Below, piece by piece: positions 50,418 through 63,469 of a stretch of 64,000 nucleotides of DNA. This DNA is from Anagrus nilaparvatae. Its lineage: Eukaryota > Arthropoda > Insecta > Hymenoptera > Mymaridae. The notes under the pieces are model-generated. The model was not told the DNA's origin, did no database searches, and saw only the letters and a program-made list of their open reading frames with translations. The DNA lies in contig JAKSXM010000142.1 in the NCBI GenBank assembly GCA_022575985.1, forward strand, positions 558,001 to 622,000. The letters are read 5' to 3'. The position numbers and the translations under genes are program-made. Position 1 is the stretch's first letter. Each line of letters begins with the position of its first letter.

Positions 50418-52713
50418 ATTCGTTACTAACGAAATAACTTATAATACTGTACAAATTTTTATAACGTTTTGTTAATTTTATATTACGATGTAATAATGAT
50501 ACTTTTTTTTAAGAAAAGATCCATAGAATACGATGTTCTTATAATTACAAATTACTGTAAATATATATAATTGAAAAAATTCAATAATGAGAAGAAATGA
50601 ATTGTATTTTTCTTAATTATTTTTTATTTAAAACCTTTTTTATTAGAAAAAAAATTTATAAATATATTTGATAATAAAAATTTATTAATAATCTTTTCCA
50701 AATTTTTTTCTATTAAGAACTGATTCATTTTACTTTTAAAGCATATAGTATGTACATCGAAACATTTAATTTTCTTATTAATATAAATTAAAAATAGCTT
50801 AATTACAGAAATTAAATAAAAATTCTAAATTTCACAAATTTTGAACTTATTATTAAAGCCACTAATTTTTAATCTTAAAGTATTTACAAATTTTAATTTT
50901 TTATTTTGAAGACAGTTGAGCAGGAAAAAAGCAGCTTTATAATAAAATTTGCACGATATATTGGTCAGTTAATATCTTACAGCTATAAATTGATTAAAAC
51001 TAAATAAGATTGCATATTTTAATTAAATTTAAATGGTATATAATCTAAGTATTTGGTGTGAGGATGTCTAAAAACTAATAAAAATTAATAAAAAAAATTG
51101 CACAAAGAAAAATCCTTCCACCATTTTAAGGTGCTTTCTTGAACCCCTTCTATATAATATTTTATGAACTATTAGAAATATATAAAGATTAAGGTTGACT
51201 GTTATCTGCTCATGTGTATGAGTATATATATTTATATATATATGTACATAAACTCTTGTGGATAAATATGTTATATATATAAATGTATATATAATTAAAC
51301 AAATGAAATAATTTTTAAAAACTAAGTAAATAATAAAAAAATCGTATAAATTATTTAAAATAATTTTTTTATTTTTACCTATTAATATGCAGAGCTCATT
51401 TTTTTTAAAACAATAATCACAGATTCACAATCATGCAAAATGCACACAAATTTTTTTATTTTTCTGTTTTCTTATAGTTATCCATATTATATTCTTACAT
51501 ATAAATAATTTAAATTTTTAATAAATTTTCTGACAAAAAATTATTTTATTTTTAAAAACAGATTTTTAGTTTTAACTTTATTTTATTATTTTGTTTAGGC
51601 AAAATTTGCTTTTTTTTTACATTTATCATAAATAGACTTTTTTAGATTGAAATTATATAATTTTTATATATAAATAAACCAAATTTTTGAAGCTTTACAT
51701 TTTTCTAGTTTTTAAATAAACAAAAGTCCAGAAATATTATCCAGAAAAGAATCCTTTAATAGAATTTTTCTTTTTTGTAATAAATAATTTTTTTGAAAAA
51801 TTAATTCATATACAATATACAATAAAATTGTAAGAATTTTTTTTTTAAAATGTACAAAAAAACATTTTTTTACCATTTCATAATTAATCTTCTTTTTAAA
51901 CAAAAAAATATATAACTAAATTTGTTTATGACTATATAATAAGACTTTTTTGTACACCGTACTCAACTATGTATTTAGAAAATACGTATTTTATATATTT
52001 ATCGAAAACTTTTTTACACATATTTAATTATTATTTAAAAAATAATAAAAAAAAAAATATATATTGCACAGATAATTTAATATCCAGACTGTGTGTTTTG
52101 CTTTATAGAAACTTAAATAATTTAAAATTTATAGCTTATACGATTATTTTTTGAGTAATCGTTAATATATTTATATGCATTATTATGCATACGATTTTAT
52201 TTATACGTTAATAATTTATATTTTTTTATTCTCATTAACTAGAAGTTTTTTTTAATTTTGATTAATTTTATATTTTTGAGGCATAATTTAATTTTCCGGA
52301 ATTAATTTTACAGATTAATTTTGTTTTTGTTTAAAAAATTATTGTAAATTTGGCAGTTACTTTTTTGGTTAACAGAATTTTAAGCTGTACTAAAAATTAG
52401 AAAACTTATGAAAAATTTTACTTTTTTATAAATTCAGTATAAAGAACAGTGTTAGTATATTTTTAATAGAAAAAAAAAAACAATAAAATATAAAAACAAA
52501 TTGTTTACAAATAAAGGTACACTACAAAAAAATAATTTGTAACCATGATTCCGAAAAATTAATTCATGATTGTATAAATTAAATAAATACAAAAAAAAAA
52601 CCTCAAATTCAAAATTAAAGTTCCACGATTTTTTTTGTTTCTTAAAATTTCCAAATATATAATAAATATTTACAGTTTTAATAGTCCTAATAATAATTTA
52701 AATAAGATAATTT
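50418..52713. other. Intergenic stretch between convergent NOP58 and fizzy-related
   Basis: Holds the 3' untranslated regions of both genes. It is AT-rich with homopolymer and TA runs (51217-51245). No gene or ordered repeat is recognised. Confidence 0.55.
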
Positions 52714-54546
52714 TTATCGAATACTAGTAAATAAATTCAGTACAGACTTGTTTTCTTTTTGACTTCTGGCTTTACTAAAGACATTCCAAAATCTTAAAGT
52801 CTCATCACCAGCTCCAGTAACAATAGCTTCACCATCAGGTGACATTGCTAAATATAATACTCTAAAAGAATGTCCAGTTAATTTTGCTACTTGAGATAAA
52901 CTTGGATATTTCCAAACAAGAATTTGATTTTGTGAGTATCCATGTGTACTAACTAGCTCTGAACTGTGTTTACTCCAAGCTAAATTACAGACCTATAAAA
53001 TAAATTATTTTTTTCTTATTAACTCAAGGTTTTTTGTCATTCAAACTTTTTAATAGGTTTTAGTAGATTAATTCAAACTTAAGGTGAGAATTTTTATGTT
53101 ATTTTAAATAAGAAAAATCTTTTTTTTAAACATTATGATTTTAGTGAAAATTTTGAGCTACAAAAAATTATAGTTTAATAAAGACAACAATTGGCAAAAG
53201 TATTAAAAACCTAACCAGTGATTGATGATTTAAAAAACAACTGCAAAGTTGTAGTTTTACAAAAAATATTAAACAAGGCTGGTGAGTAATACTTAAAATT
53301 TAAGCTTGAACCAAAATCCTAAAAACAACTATGTAATATTTATAAGAAATGAACATACCTGTGATCCAGTATCAACACATTGCATAGGTTGCCCAGTTAA
53401 AGTATTCCAAAATCTTATACATCTATCTGCAGTTCCACCTCCTGAAGCTAACAAACCATGGTGATGTGGAGACCATGCTATTGCTTTAACAGCTGCAAGA
53501 TGCTCTGTATAAGTTTGTACTGGTGATAGTGAATGTAAGTTCCATACATATAAACGATTGTCATTTCCACCAGATGCTAAATACTGATTATCAGGAGACC
53601 ACTTTAACCCACAAACTTCTTGTCGATGAGCTCCAAGTTTTCTTTCTCCTACTATACTCGGTACTCTAATATCTCTTTGTAAAATAAGTCGATCCCTACT
53701 TCCAGATGATAAAGTATCACCATTCCAAGCTAAGGCTCCAACTCTTGCACTGTGACCTTGTAATTTATTGAGTAATTTATTTGTTGTAACATCCCATATT
53801 TGTATGTAACCAAGATGTGTTCCTACAGCAACTAAATTTCCTCTTTCATTCCAAGCAACTGAAGTTACGCTATTTGAATCACTGGATAAATCACAAAGTC
53901 TTGTTACTTGGCTTGTGCATGCTGACCACAGATAAACACAACTCCCCAAGCCAACACTCAAAACATTTTGGGAAGACCAATCTACTAAATTAAGGTAAAA
54001 GTCATCTTGAAGTTCTGGTGCATCTAAAACTTTAAATGGAATACGAGAAATTTTTCTTGTAGCTTTTCTAGGTGATCGCAAAAGTTTTTGACTTTTTGCA
54101 CTTAGTGGAGAAAGCGAGTATGGTGATGTTTGATCTAGCAGAGCTCGTTCTTTTGTTGGTGTTGTGAATTTAAATAAATTCTTACCAGCTAATGGTGAAA
54201 GAATTCTACGTTCTTCACACTGTCCTTTTACATCTTCTATACTTGCTCCTAATAATTCATTTTTAAGTAAACAAGAATAAGCTATACCATCTCTGCTACC
54301 TTCTCCATTATTTTCTCTAGTTTTTTTATTAACAGCACCATTTTTATTATTTTCAGATATCATAGAAAATGTTGTCTGCCAATTATTACCCGAACGAGTA
54401 GGTATAAAACGATCAAAACTATTATTAGTTGGCTTTGTTGGAGAATAAAATATCGGTGTTGGTACAGAACAACTTTCCATAGTTTGATTTTGAGGATCAC
54501 TATTTGTTGGTTTTAAAAGTCTTTTTTCATATTCATGGTAAAACAT
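52714..54546 (-). CDS. fzr: Fizzy-related / Cdh1, APC/C activator
   Basis: Two coding exons, 54546-53359 and 52992-52714, give 488 residues. The first ATG in this frame is at 54546 (MFYHEYEKRLLK); the frame extends upstream only through a GTG. The C-box DRFIPTR is at residues 45-51. A NELLG segment and SPYSLSPLSAKSQKLLRSPRK follow, then KVLDAPELQDDFYLNLVDW, which opens a seven-blade WD40 propeller. The protein ends in the Ile-Arg tail (LFTSIR) that docks on APC/C. It activates the anaphase-promoting complex in late mitosis and G1 and drives endocycles in insects. Ser/Thr-Pro sites in the N-terminal half are expected CDK targets. Nearly the whole protein is in one exon, with a single 366-bp coding intron. 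Confidence 0.97.
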
Positions 54547-54650
54547 TTTGTACACAATTTTTGTTTTAATTTACTTTTTGGTATTTACAAATTAATTATC
54601 TATATTACTTATTCTTGATACAGGACTATCCACATTCTTTTCCTCAAAAA
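54547..54650 (-). promoter_or_regulatory. fzr 5' leader with acceptor and short upstream ORF
   Basis: A good acceptor (tttcatttcag) ends at about 54651 on the minus strand, so the coding exon probably starts at 54650. Within this leader a small upstream frame begins at an ATG near 54636 (MWIVLYQE, stop) and closes before the fzr start. It could lower translation of fzr. The upstream exon is inferred to lie near 55.7-55.95 kb. Confidence 0.5.
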
Positions 54651-55659
54651 CTGAAATGAAAAAAATGAAACAAAAAAATTTAAATAATGCAAAATTAATA
54701 TTCTTTCTTAAATACTAAATTTGGAAAAGTTCAACAACTTTTTTTTTGGCATTAACATAAACTAGTTGTCAAAGCAGTCTTTTAAATCCAGTTTTTTTTT
54801 ATCAATATCTCTATTATACATGTTCATATATTTATCATCATATATGTATGTGTGTTTATATTGAATACATATAAACATTTAATATATAATAAACTAAAAA
54901 TTAACATTTTTTTCTTATTAATGTACTTTATTAACTGATAACTATTTTTTTTTAATTTTAATTTATATATAATAATAAATTAAAATAAAGAAAAGAACTT
55001 AAAAATGTAGATAAGAAATATAGAATTTAAATATGAATTAATAATAGGTACAAAAAAAATGGATGTATTTAATATGTACATATATGTATATAAAGCCATT
55101 ATTGAAAGAAGCAAATATATAATTAATTGATTAATATATTACTTTTTAGAACATACCATTTATTCAATAGATGTATAAGATAATATAAATTAATGAAAAT
55201 TTTATTAAAAAATATTGTACTAATTAATCTACATTAAAAATCGTGTATGTATTTATAAGATAACAACTTAAAGTATAGATTATACAAAAAGAAGTTTCTA
55301 ACCTATAAGTATCTTTTTCATATAAATAAATATTTTCATTTGTAAAAAACACACTTTAAAATTGTTAAAATAGTAAATAAATTCTAAAAAATCATTAAAT
55401 TCCACGTCTACATAAATTTTCAATAATAAACTGATAACCTGAATAACAATGTTTTTTTTTAGCATAAAATATTAACAAATACTTTTATGTACCTTTAATC
55501 CAATTGTAGTAATCGTGTCACTTTCATCATTATTCGACTCATCAAAAAAATGTTACATATATACAAAATAAATATGTACACAAAAAAATTAAATAGCAAT
55601 ATTTATAATTAAAAAAAAAAAAATGAAGCACAGCTTTATAAATAAATTTTTAAAGTCTA

Positions 55660-56180
55660 TTCGCTCAAGAAGAACGACAACGACTAGTTTTTTTTTACCA
55701 TTCGCGTAGAAGACGCAACGAAGACCCCCGTCGAACTTCGGAGTTTTGAGCTTGAGCAAAGTAGAAAAAAATATGGAAGAGAGGGAACTTTTTAGCGTCC
55801 GTTTTTTGATAGGTTCCTTATTATTTTTTTTCTTTTTTTGGAGGTCTAGGTCGATATATAGATATATAAACTCACAAAATTTCACTAAAATTTCCTCCCG
55901 ATCTCCCACTAAAGTTACACAAGCTTACATATAGTATATGATACTCAATCGAACGATTAAAAAAACGTTCGGCGTGGCTTTAATTTTTACTATACACACA
56001 TGCACACAAGCGTCCTGAACACATTAAATTTTAAAGAGAAGGGGAATGATAGTGATTCTCTTTAGGGGGTGAGAGAAATATCGGATTTTATACATATGTG
56101 TAGCCGAGCATCAAGTCAGAAATGTACAATATTGACGCCCTGATCCTCGGTGTACACCGTGACCATATAGACCCCGGCCC
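55660..56180 (-). promoter_or_regulatory. Candidate promoter and non-coding first exon of fzr
   Basis: A stretch richer in G+C than its neighbours. On the minus strand it contains 'gacgggggtcttcg', 'cgcgaatg' and then a GTAAAA donor-like site (exon edge about 55699), which could join the acceptor at 54650. No long coding frame is credible. Placement of the transcription start is not possible from sequence alone. Confidence 0.4.
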
Positions 56181-56440
56181 CATATTCATTTCAATGTATA
56201 TGGCATATTCCATAAGATTTAAATACCATAAGAGGATTAAGTATTATCTTTGTTTGAAATTGAATTAATTTTACCTACTTATTTATTTTAAAAAGTTTTA
56301 TTGCATCAAACGACTGGTATTTAGGGCATTTAAATAAAAATAGGTAGTAATAATTAACAAAATTTGAATTTTAAAATCTTTTGTTATTTTCTTTTAAGAA
56401 TTAACTGAAACATTGTTTTTATAGCAATTAATGCTTATCG

Positions 56441-56655
56441 CACTGTAAAAATATATTACCTTAATTTTCAAGCATTATTGAAATTTTAAGGTTTTTAAGC
56501 AGTTATTCAAAACTTTGCACAGCTGTCATTTGGCAAAAATTAATTAAAATTAAAAAAAAAAGCAAATTATTTTGAAATTTCATGATTTAATCGTTATTGA
56601 TTTCTTAATAATATTTAAGATTTGCTTGAAAATTCAAGCAATATAGTTTTACAGT
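56441..56655. mobile_element. CACTGTAAAAATATATT MITE, copy 1
   Basis: Ends are CACTGTAAAAATATATTACC and an imperfect complement 'caatatagttttacagta'. 'ttcaagca' words lie at both ends, and the centre shares 'cagct.tca...aattaattaaaat' with 63567-63738. It has no TA flank on the left, so target preference is unclear. Non-coding. Confidence 0.6.
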
Positions 56656-58240
56656 ATAAGGCTATTTTGCTTAAAATTCTAAACAAGGGTTTAAATTGTA
56701 GACATAACTTGAAAAACATTTTGTCTATTTATTTGCCTTTCATTTTGGCTCTGGAGAGTTAAAATGGATTCAAAAAATTATAAATTTGCTAAAAAAATGG
56801 TTAATTGAAAAGAATCACTTTTGCAAAAATAAAATTTTAGCTCTCTAAAGAAGTCCATTTTAACATTTCTAAGTCATTGATTCTTAAGTATAGACCCATT
56901 TTTACCCAAAATTGTCATTTATCAGCAATTACAAGCGTTTTATAAAATTTTAATTAGATCCCAAAAATCTACTTTAATTTTATAGGTACTAAATTGAAAA
57001 AAAAAATAATTAAAATTTTTATGCAAATTTAAAAAAAAGGCTTCAAATTTTAATCGAAAATTCAAGCCTAACAATAGAAAGTCCATAATTATTTTAGAAT
57101 ATTTTAATTATTATTTCTGATCATTTTTCAAAACACATGCAAAAGTTTTATAAATTGAGAATACCTTGAGAATATTTTAAAAAATTCGTTTTATAAAAGA
57201 TTTTATTTTGCATATAGGAAATAAAAATTAAACATTTTGTCTATACAAAAGCCATTTAAATACATTAAAAAGTTTCTATAAAACACAGTCTGCATAAAAT
57301 AAAAGTAAAAAAAGCCACAAGTAAAAATAGCTCAAAAATTAAATTTAATCCTTTTTTAAATTAAAACACTTTTGGTTAAAATTTCCAAAAAAAAAAATAA
57401 TTTTTATTCTCTTGTACATCTGTTAATAATTAAAAGCTAAAAATTGCTCTATTAATAAATTTTCCTATTTTTATAATTCCACACCATATAAAATATCAAA
57501 TTTCTATTTAATCCCCATATATTTAAAATATATTTTTTTAAATAACACGAAATAACATATAAATCTTATTATTATTTAATTTATTTATTTAATTTAGACC
57601 CCCTCCCATTGTATGGACTTATTAATTTTTAAGGATTTATAATAATAAGTTAAGTAAAATATAATAGTACAGTGTAGTAACCTTCGGATTTAAGCCCTTG
57701 AGAAATGTGGGATGTTACCACGTGTGTGATGTAACTGCTGGCAAATTTTGTCTATTATTATATATATTTCTGTTTTTGGAAATAAAAAATAATCTATAAA
57801 ATATTCTTTTTTTAAAATTACTTTATATACTAGAAAAAGGGAGAGAAAAAGGATTGGTTTTTTTTTCTTTTCAAAAAAAATTTAGTTGCTTTAATTAGTT
57901 CTTTTTTTTTGATTATTGAAGTAGCATTGTGTTTATTGATGTATAGTCAAATTTTTAAAAAAATATTGTAAAATTAATGTTAAAATATTTTATGGAATTA
58001 AGCATGTATAAATCAGGATGTACATGGAGAGTTTCATGGGGGCTAAATTTGTTAAAAAATTAGATTTTTTTTAAATGGAAAAAATGGTAATGTCAATTTT
58101 ATCATTCTAACTCAATGATTAATAATTTTTAATAACATTGAAATGAAATTGATCAATTGTGCCACGCTGTATAAATCAATTATTGACTACCTTAGCACAA
58201 AGATAGGGGAGTTGGAATCAGTAAAAATATATCTTTGGCG
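56656..58240. other. AT-rich stretch, nothing recognised
   Basis: No gene, RNA gene or ordered repeat is visible. Confidence 0.5.
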
Positions 58241-58882
58241 CCTGCTATGGTAATAAGTGCGTGTGAGTATGACAGCTGAATTTTTGCCCAGAGAAAGTCA
58301 AGATCAAAATATATTCACCTTCTGCAGAAAGCTTTTTTGGCTGCAGATTCCGGAAAAATGTTTAGGTTCAAAAAATGATCCAATTTTTCGAAAAAAAAAA
58401 AAAATTAAATTGTGACACCCTGGAATATCCTAGAATTTTTAGATTAGACCAAAACATACTAAGTTAATGTATAACATTTTTGGCATTTGGGTTTTAGGGG
58501 GGTATATCAAGCCACAGAAATCCCGCCGTTTACCCGCGCTTTTTAGAATATTTTATGGTTTTAAGCGCGGGTAAACGGCGGGGAATCAATGGCCCGGCAT
58601 ACCCCCCTTTCAACACCAAACTCAGATCTCAAAAAAATTCAAGTATTAACTTAGTATTTTTTGGCCTAATCTAAAAATCTAGGCTATTCCGAGGTGTCAT
58701 ATTTTCAGTTTTTTTTCCAAAAATTGGCCAACTTTGTGGACCCGTAACTTTTTTCAGAATTAGTGACCAAAAAGACTAGAATACGAAAGTTGGTATATTT
58801 TGGTGGTACTATATTTTTGTCTTGACTATCTCTGTGCAAAAATTCAGCTGTCATACTCACACGCGCTTATTACCATAGCAGG
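58241..58882. mobile_element. Second foldback family, copy 2
   Basis: CCTGCTATGGTAATAAGTGC at the left matches the complement of the right end. The inverted similarity continues through 'gcgtgtgagtatgacagctg', 'cggaaaaa' and 'ctaga.ttttt' to a central hairpin. It is related to 30076-30553. No clear target duplication is seen ('gcg' against 'cccc'). There is no transposase. Confidence 0.75.
58522..58582. repeat. Perfect 20-bp GC-rich hairpin at the centre of foldback copy 2
   Basis: CCCGCCGTTTACCCGCGCTT at 58522-58541 pairs with all 20 bases of 58563-58582, around a 21-nt AT loop. It is by far the most stable short hairpin I noticed in the window. Confidence 0.9.
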
Positions 58883-61800
58883 CCCCGCAGCTAATAAATT
58901 TATGTTAATTTCCTGACACAAAAAAAGTTTTTTAGAAACTTAAGATTATCAGACCGAAAAACTGAAAAAATAAGAAATTAGCATTTTTGCTTTACAGGGG
59001 GTTTCCAGATTAGAGGGGAAATTTAATTGAACCGAAGCATACAATTTTAATTTTAAGGACCAAAAAACTAAAAAAATTAGAAAAGAGTATTCAACTTAGC
59101 CAGGGGATTTACTTTTTAAATAAAAGTTTTATTTTTAAACCTCCATGAGAACCCAAGATATAGGCCCAAAAAATTAAAAATTTGTAAATTAAAAATTTTT
59201 TTAACATGAAACGCCTACTATGCCCATTTTGTACGCACATACATAATATGATTTAAACATATACAATAATAACTGTATGAATATAAATTTATTTTTTGTA
59301 TTATAATAAAAAGTGTGACTGTTCACCCATAGAGTCATTTAAATTCGTAAAGGGTTTGCTGTTTATATAGTAGTAGTAAAAAATTTATAGTATACATATG
59401 ATAGTATTAGTTATAGTAATTCACACATGTAAATTTTGATTTCTAAGAATTTTTAAACCCATACTATATAACTCTTTTTTACTACAAAGGCAAAAAATTG
59501 TAAAAAAGTCTATCCCCCCTCCACCTTTTTTAAAGAAATTTTTGTTGCAAAATTCTCTCTTTAAATTGAACTTACACATGCGGTCTCGCATTATCAATGA
59601 AATAATCACTGATTAAATGTAATTCCTACGAGATTTTAAATTAAAAAATAAAAGAATTATAATATAACGGCTGATGATTATGATTTCCTATTTAAATTAG
59701 TATTTTTTATTACCCACATTTTGATGTTTTTTTTTTATTATATGAAATTTTTGATTATGATTATAATTTTAATGATGATTGGTAAATATTGTAAAAGAAA
59801 TTTTATAAGCATAAACATAGTATTTTTTTTTTTTTAATTTCATAGCTGGAGATCTCACTGTAATAAAAAATCTTTTGTTTATCACCTGTTTTATTTTATT
59901 TTCAAATTTTTAATCGATTTCTTATTAAATTTAGAATTATTTTTTATGTTTCTCATAATAAAAAGTTCTGAATTTTACCTGATACAAAAAAAAAATTTTT
60001 TTCTGTGGTTTTTTTTGAAAAAATATTTTTTTTGTGGTGCTTATTATTGAAAAATATTAAATTAGATAAGATACACATTTTTTGTTGTTATTATTATTTA
60101 TCCTTGTATTTTAAGGTAATTTTTGTATATTTCATTGTGTGTGTATAGTTTATCAGGATGACAGTATTTTTTATCATGTAATTCTTTTTTTTTTATATAT
60201 GAAATTTCACTGATTAGATTAGATCAAGTTTTTAAACTTGTATGTTTAGTGAGTTTTTTTTATTTTTAACGTACGTTTTAATTTTCGAAAGTTTAAAAAT
60301 TTTTTTTTATTATATAATAAAATGGTTTTTTAATTTTGGTTTGCTAATTATCAAGTTTGGCTTTTTTTTAGAATTTTAAATTGAGTTTTTAATAAAAAGC
60401 ACATTTTAATGTTAATTGTAAGGAATTTTCTAATAAAAAATTTTTGATTAATTAAATAACTGAGTTTTTTTAGGTGATTTTTTAGGCGAATAAATTAAAA
60501 AATTTTTATTTATTTTATGATTGGATGTTTTGATTAAAAAAGTTTTTGATTTGAATAAGATTTTTGTGATGTCATCAGCTGTTTTTATAATTTTGAGTTG
60601 TTTTTTTTTGGATTCTTACACAAAAATTTGGTTACTATGCATTTTTTCAAAAAATGTTTGTTGGGTCAGTAGGAACCCTCCAAGAAAATTTAAAGGCCTA
60701 CATATTTTCATGAAATATCAGTTTTCTTCAATTTTTATTTTATCGTGGCGAAGTTATGCCCTAGTTTAATTTATTTACCATTACTATGAAAATATAATAA
60801 TTTAAATCTATACCAATAATAAGCTAGTCAATATGACCTAGATATTCATTACCGCGATAAATCTGTAATCTAAATTTAACTCTTTTAATAAAAATTCAAT
60901 AAAATACTAACAATAAATGAAATTTTTTCAAGTATTTCGATTTTAGGGGCAATTTTTTTGTTCAAAGACAATCAAATTTGCAAATTAATCGTTAAAATGT
61001 TTTTAATATTCGTTGTCAAGTTGCCCTGGTTATTTTATTTTACTTAAATCTCATTTATTTAATTTTTCAAGCCGATTCCCAGCAAAAATTAAAGCATTTT
61101 AAGCAAAATCGATAAATTCTACCTGTCAGTCTAAACATACCACGAATCTGAAATAAAAATTTTTTTGCAAATCTACTAAACTTTCATCAAAGCCCCAAAA
61201 ATTAATCAAAAAATTCAAATAAAACCAAACTTCCTACTACCCAAATTTGCAAAATTCATCAAAAAAACCAAAAAAAAAAAATGTTCATTATTTAAATCCA
61301 GCCCAAAATAAATGGTTTTTTAAATTTATTAAAAAAACAAATAGCACTTGAAATTTCCTTTTGTTTTTATCTACCTTTCAAAGTATCAGGTGTATTATAA
61401 TTGTTCTCAAACACACATTCATAAATAAAATATTTATTTTATAATAAACACCAGATTTAAAAACTTTCAAAGCCTCTAACAGTTCTTTAAAATTTCATAA
61501 GTTCAAATAATAGTACTACACACAAAATTATGATCATCATGGGTTTTAAATATTGCGTGAAAAAAAAATAAGTGTAACACACACACACACATACGTAAAT
61601 TTTTATCTTAAGAAAAAAAAAACGTTTTATTTAAATATCCTGTGATGTGTGTAACTTTCTAATAATATATTAGATATATATTTTTTTTAATATTAAAATG
61701 AATTTTTTTAAGAACCAATAAATAATAATTTTCAATTTTTTTAATCCGGTACAGGTGTCAAATTTTGAAAACGAGTATTTGAAATTTTGGCTTGAAATTT

Positions 61801-63469
61801 TGATGAAAAATAGAAAAAAATGTACAAATATTTATTGGTTTTTGGACAATAATGCACTTGACTTTTTTATCGAAACAAGTGCTATTGTGTGTAATATTTA
61901 AATTATGAAAATAATAATAATAATAATAAAGGAGTGTATCTTGGTATTATAAAAAAGTAACGTTTTTATTTACATTACAATAGAGACAAAATCCTATAAT
62001 ATCATGTTTTTTTTTGTATTTACAACACGTGGGAAAACAAAAAAATTCAAGATTTTTCTGTAATATTTTTTTATTTTTTTTTCAAGTGTATATGTTTCTT
62101 GAATGTTTAATATTACTATAAATATTACTTTTTTTTTACTCCTTTCTTTAATACTACTATAAAAATTTTGAATGGTGATTCGCATTCCATTTACAAAAAA
62201 TAAAAAGAAGAGGCCAAAAAGTACGTTATAAAACATGTATTTTACACACAGACGTAGACAGAAATTTTTTTTTTTGCTATAAGTTTCTTGATAATGAAAA
62301 ATGTTTGGGTAAAAAAAATTTTGAATTTTGTTTATTTCCTTTTGTTTTTTTAATACAAAACAGGAGGTTTTTAATTGAGATTTTATTTATAAACAATTTT
62401 TTTTGGATTTGGCTTTGATGCTTGAGTGAGTACCCGAATTTCAAGGATTTTAGGCTTACAGTGTGTATTCACTGGAAATAATTTTTTTCTTATCGAATAT
62501 GAACGCCTTTCTTTAAATTTTTGACCAAATTTACCCAAAATTCAAAGTCATCTGAATCGTACTGATACAAAAATTATTAATAGGGGAATTCTCCTAAAAT
62601 TGAACATTTGCTTTTAGTCGTTAATTCAAACACATTAGCTTATTTATCCAAAATAAATTTGGTAGCTTGCCACCTTAAACATTGTCAAATATTTTAAATT
62701 TTACAAAATTTGTTCCTAAATTTACAAGTTATTACTGTTTTTCTTACATGGAACTAATATTTTTCTCTTCATATTTTTTCATGCTTCAATAATAACCCAA
62801 ACTTACTGCCTAAATATTGTAAATTTTTTGAATAATTTCAGTTAAAATAATTATTTTTAGTCAGAATTGCAAATTTTATTCTACGAAAATGATTTTGATT
62901 TTACCATTAATTTGCTGTAGGTTAACTGGAAATATATTCCCCCTTTTTTTCAAGACTTCTTGTCCTTGAAAATTTATAGATATCTGCATAAATTTACACA
63001 GGCCACCGTAAAATATTATTATCCTGAACATTCAAAACCATATAAACTAAAAAAAGTGTAATAAAATTGTAAAAAAACGCTTGATTTTTCAAAATTATAA
63101 AAAAAAGTAGTGAAAAATTATACAAATAATTTGCAAAATTAAAAGAAATCGATAATTTATTAAATTTTTGCAATTCAACTAAAAAATTTTTAGAAATTCA
63201 AACATACCCACGAATTTATGAGAATTGGTCCTAAAAAATTGTTCAAAAATTGCAAAAAATCAAAATAAATTCCTTCAAATACTTCCAATATAAATTTAAA
63301 CCAGATTAAAAGCGTTCAATTTTGAGCTTAATTACAAAATGATTGCAAAAATTACAATTAAAACAAAATCTTAGATTTTACGAAAAATTCATAAATTTCA
63401 TAAAATTAAAAAAATATTTTTATGGACAAATTTTAATAAATTTAAACTTTCACGATGCTCTACTTGAAA
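58883..63469. other. Long AT-rich intergenic stretch
   Basis: I recognise no gene, RNA gene or transposon end. There is a (CA)n run at 61577-61590, an 'ataataata' run near 61911-61930 and many A or T homopolymers. Short open frames have no coding look. Confidence 0.5.

Noticed and set aside
55589..55934. Overlapping open frames of 106 and 62 codons on opposite strands near 55.7 kb
   Set aside because: Both are rich in Phe/Lys from A/T runs and have no domain. The site fits a promoter or leader of fzr better.
60521..60769. 82-codon plus-strand frame
   Set aside because: Isolated, no homology that I recognise, typical chance frame in T-rich sequence.
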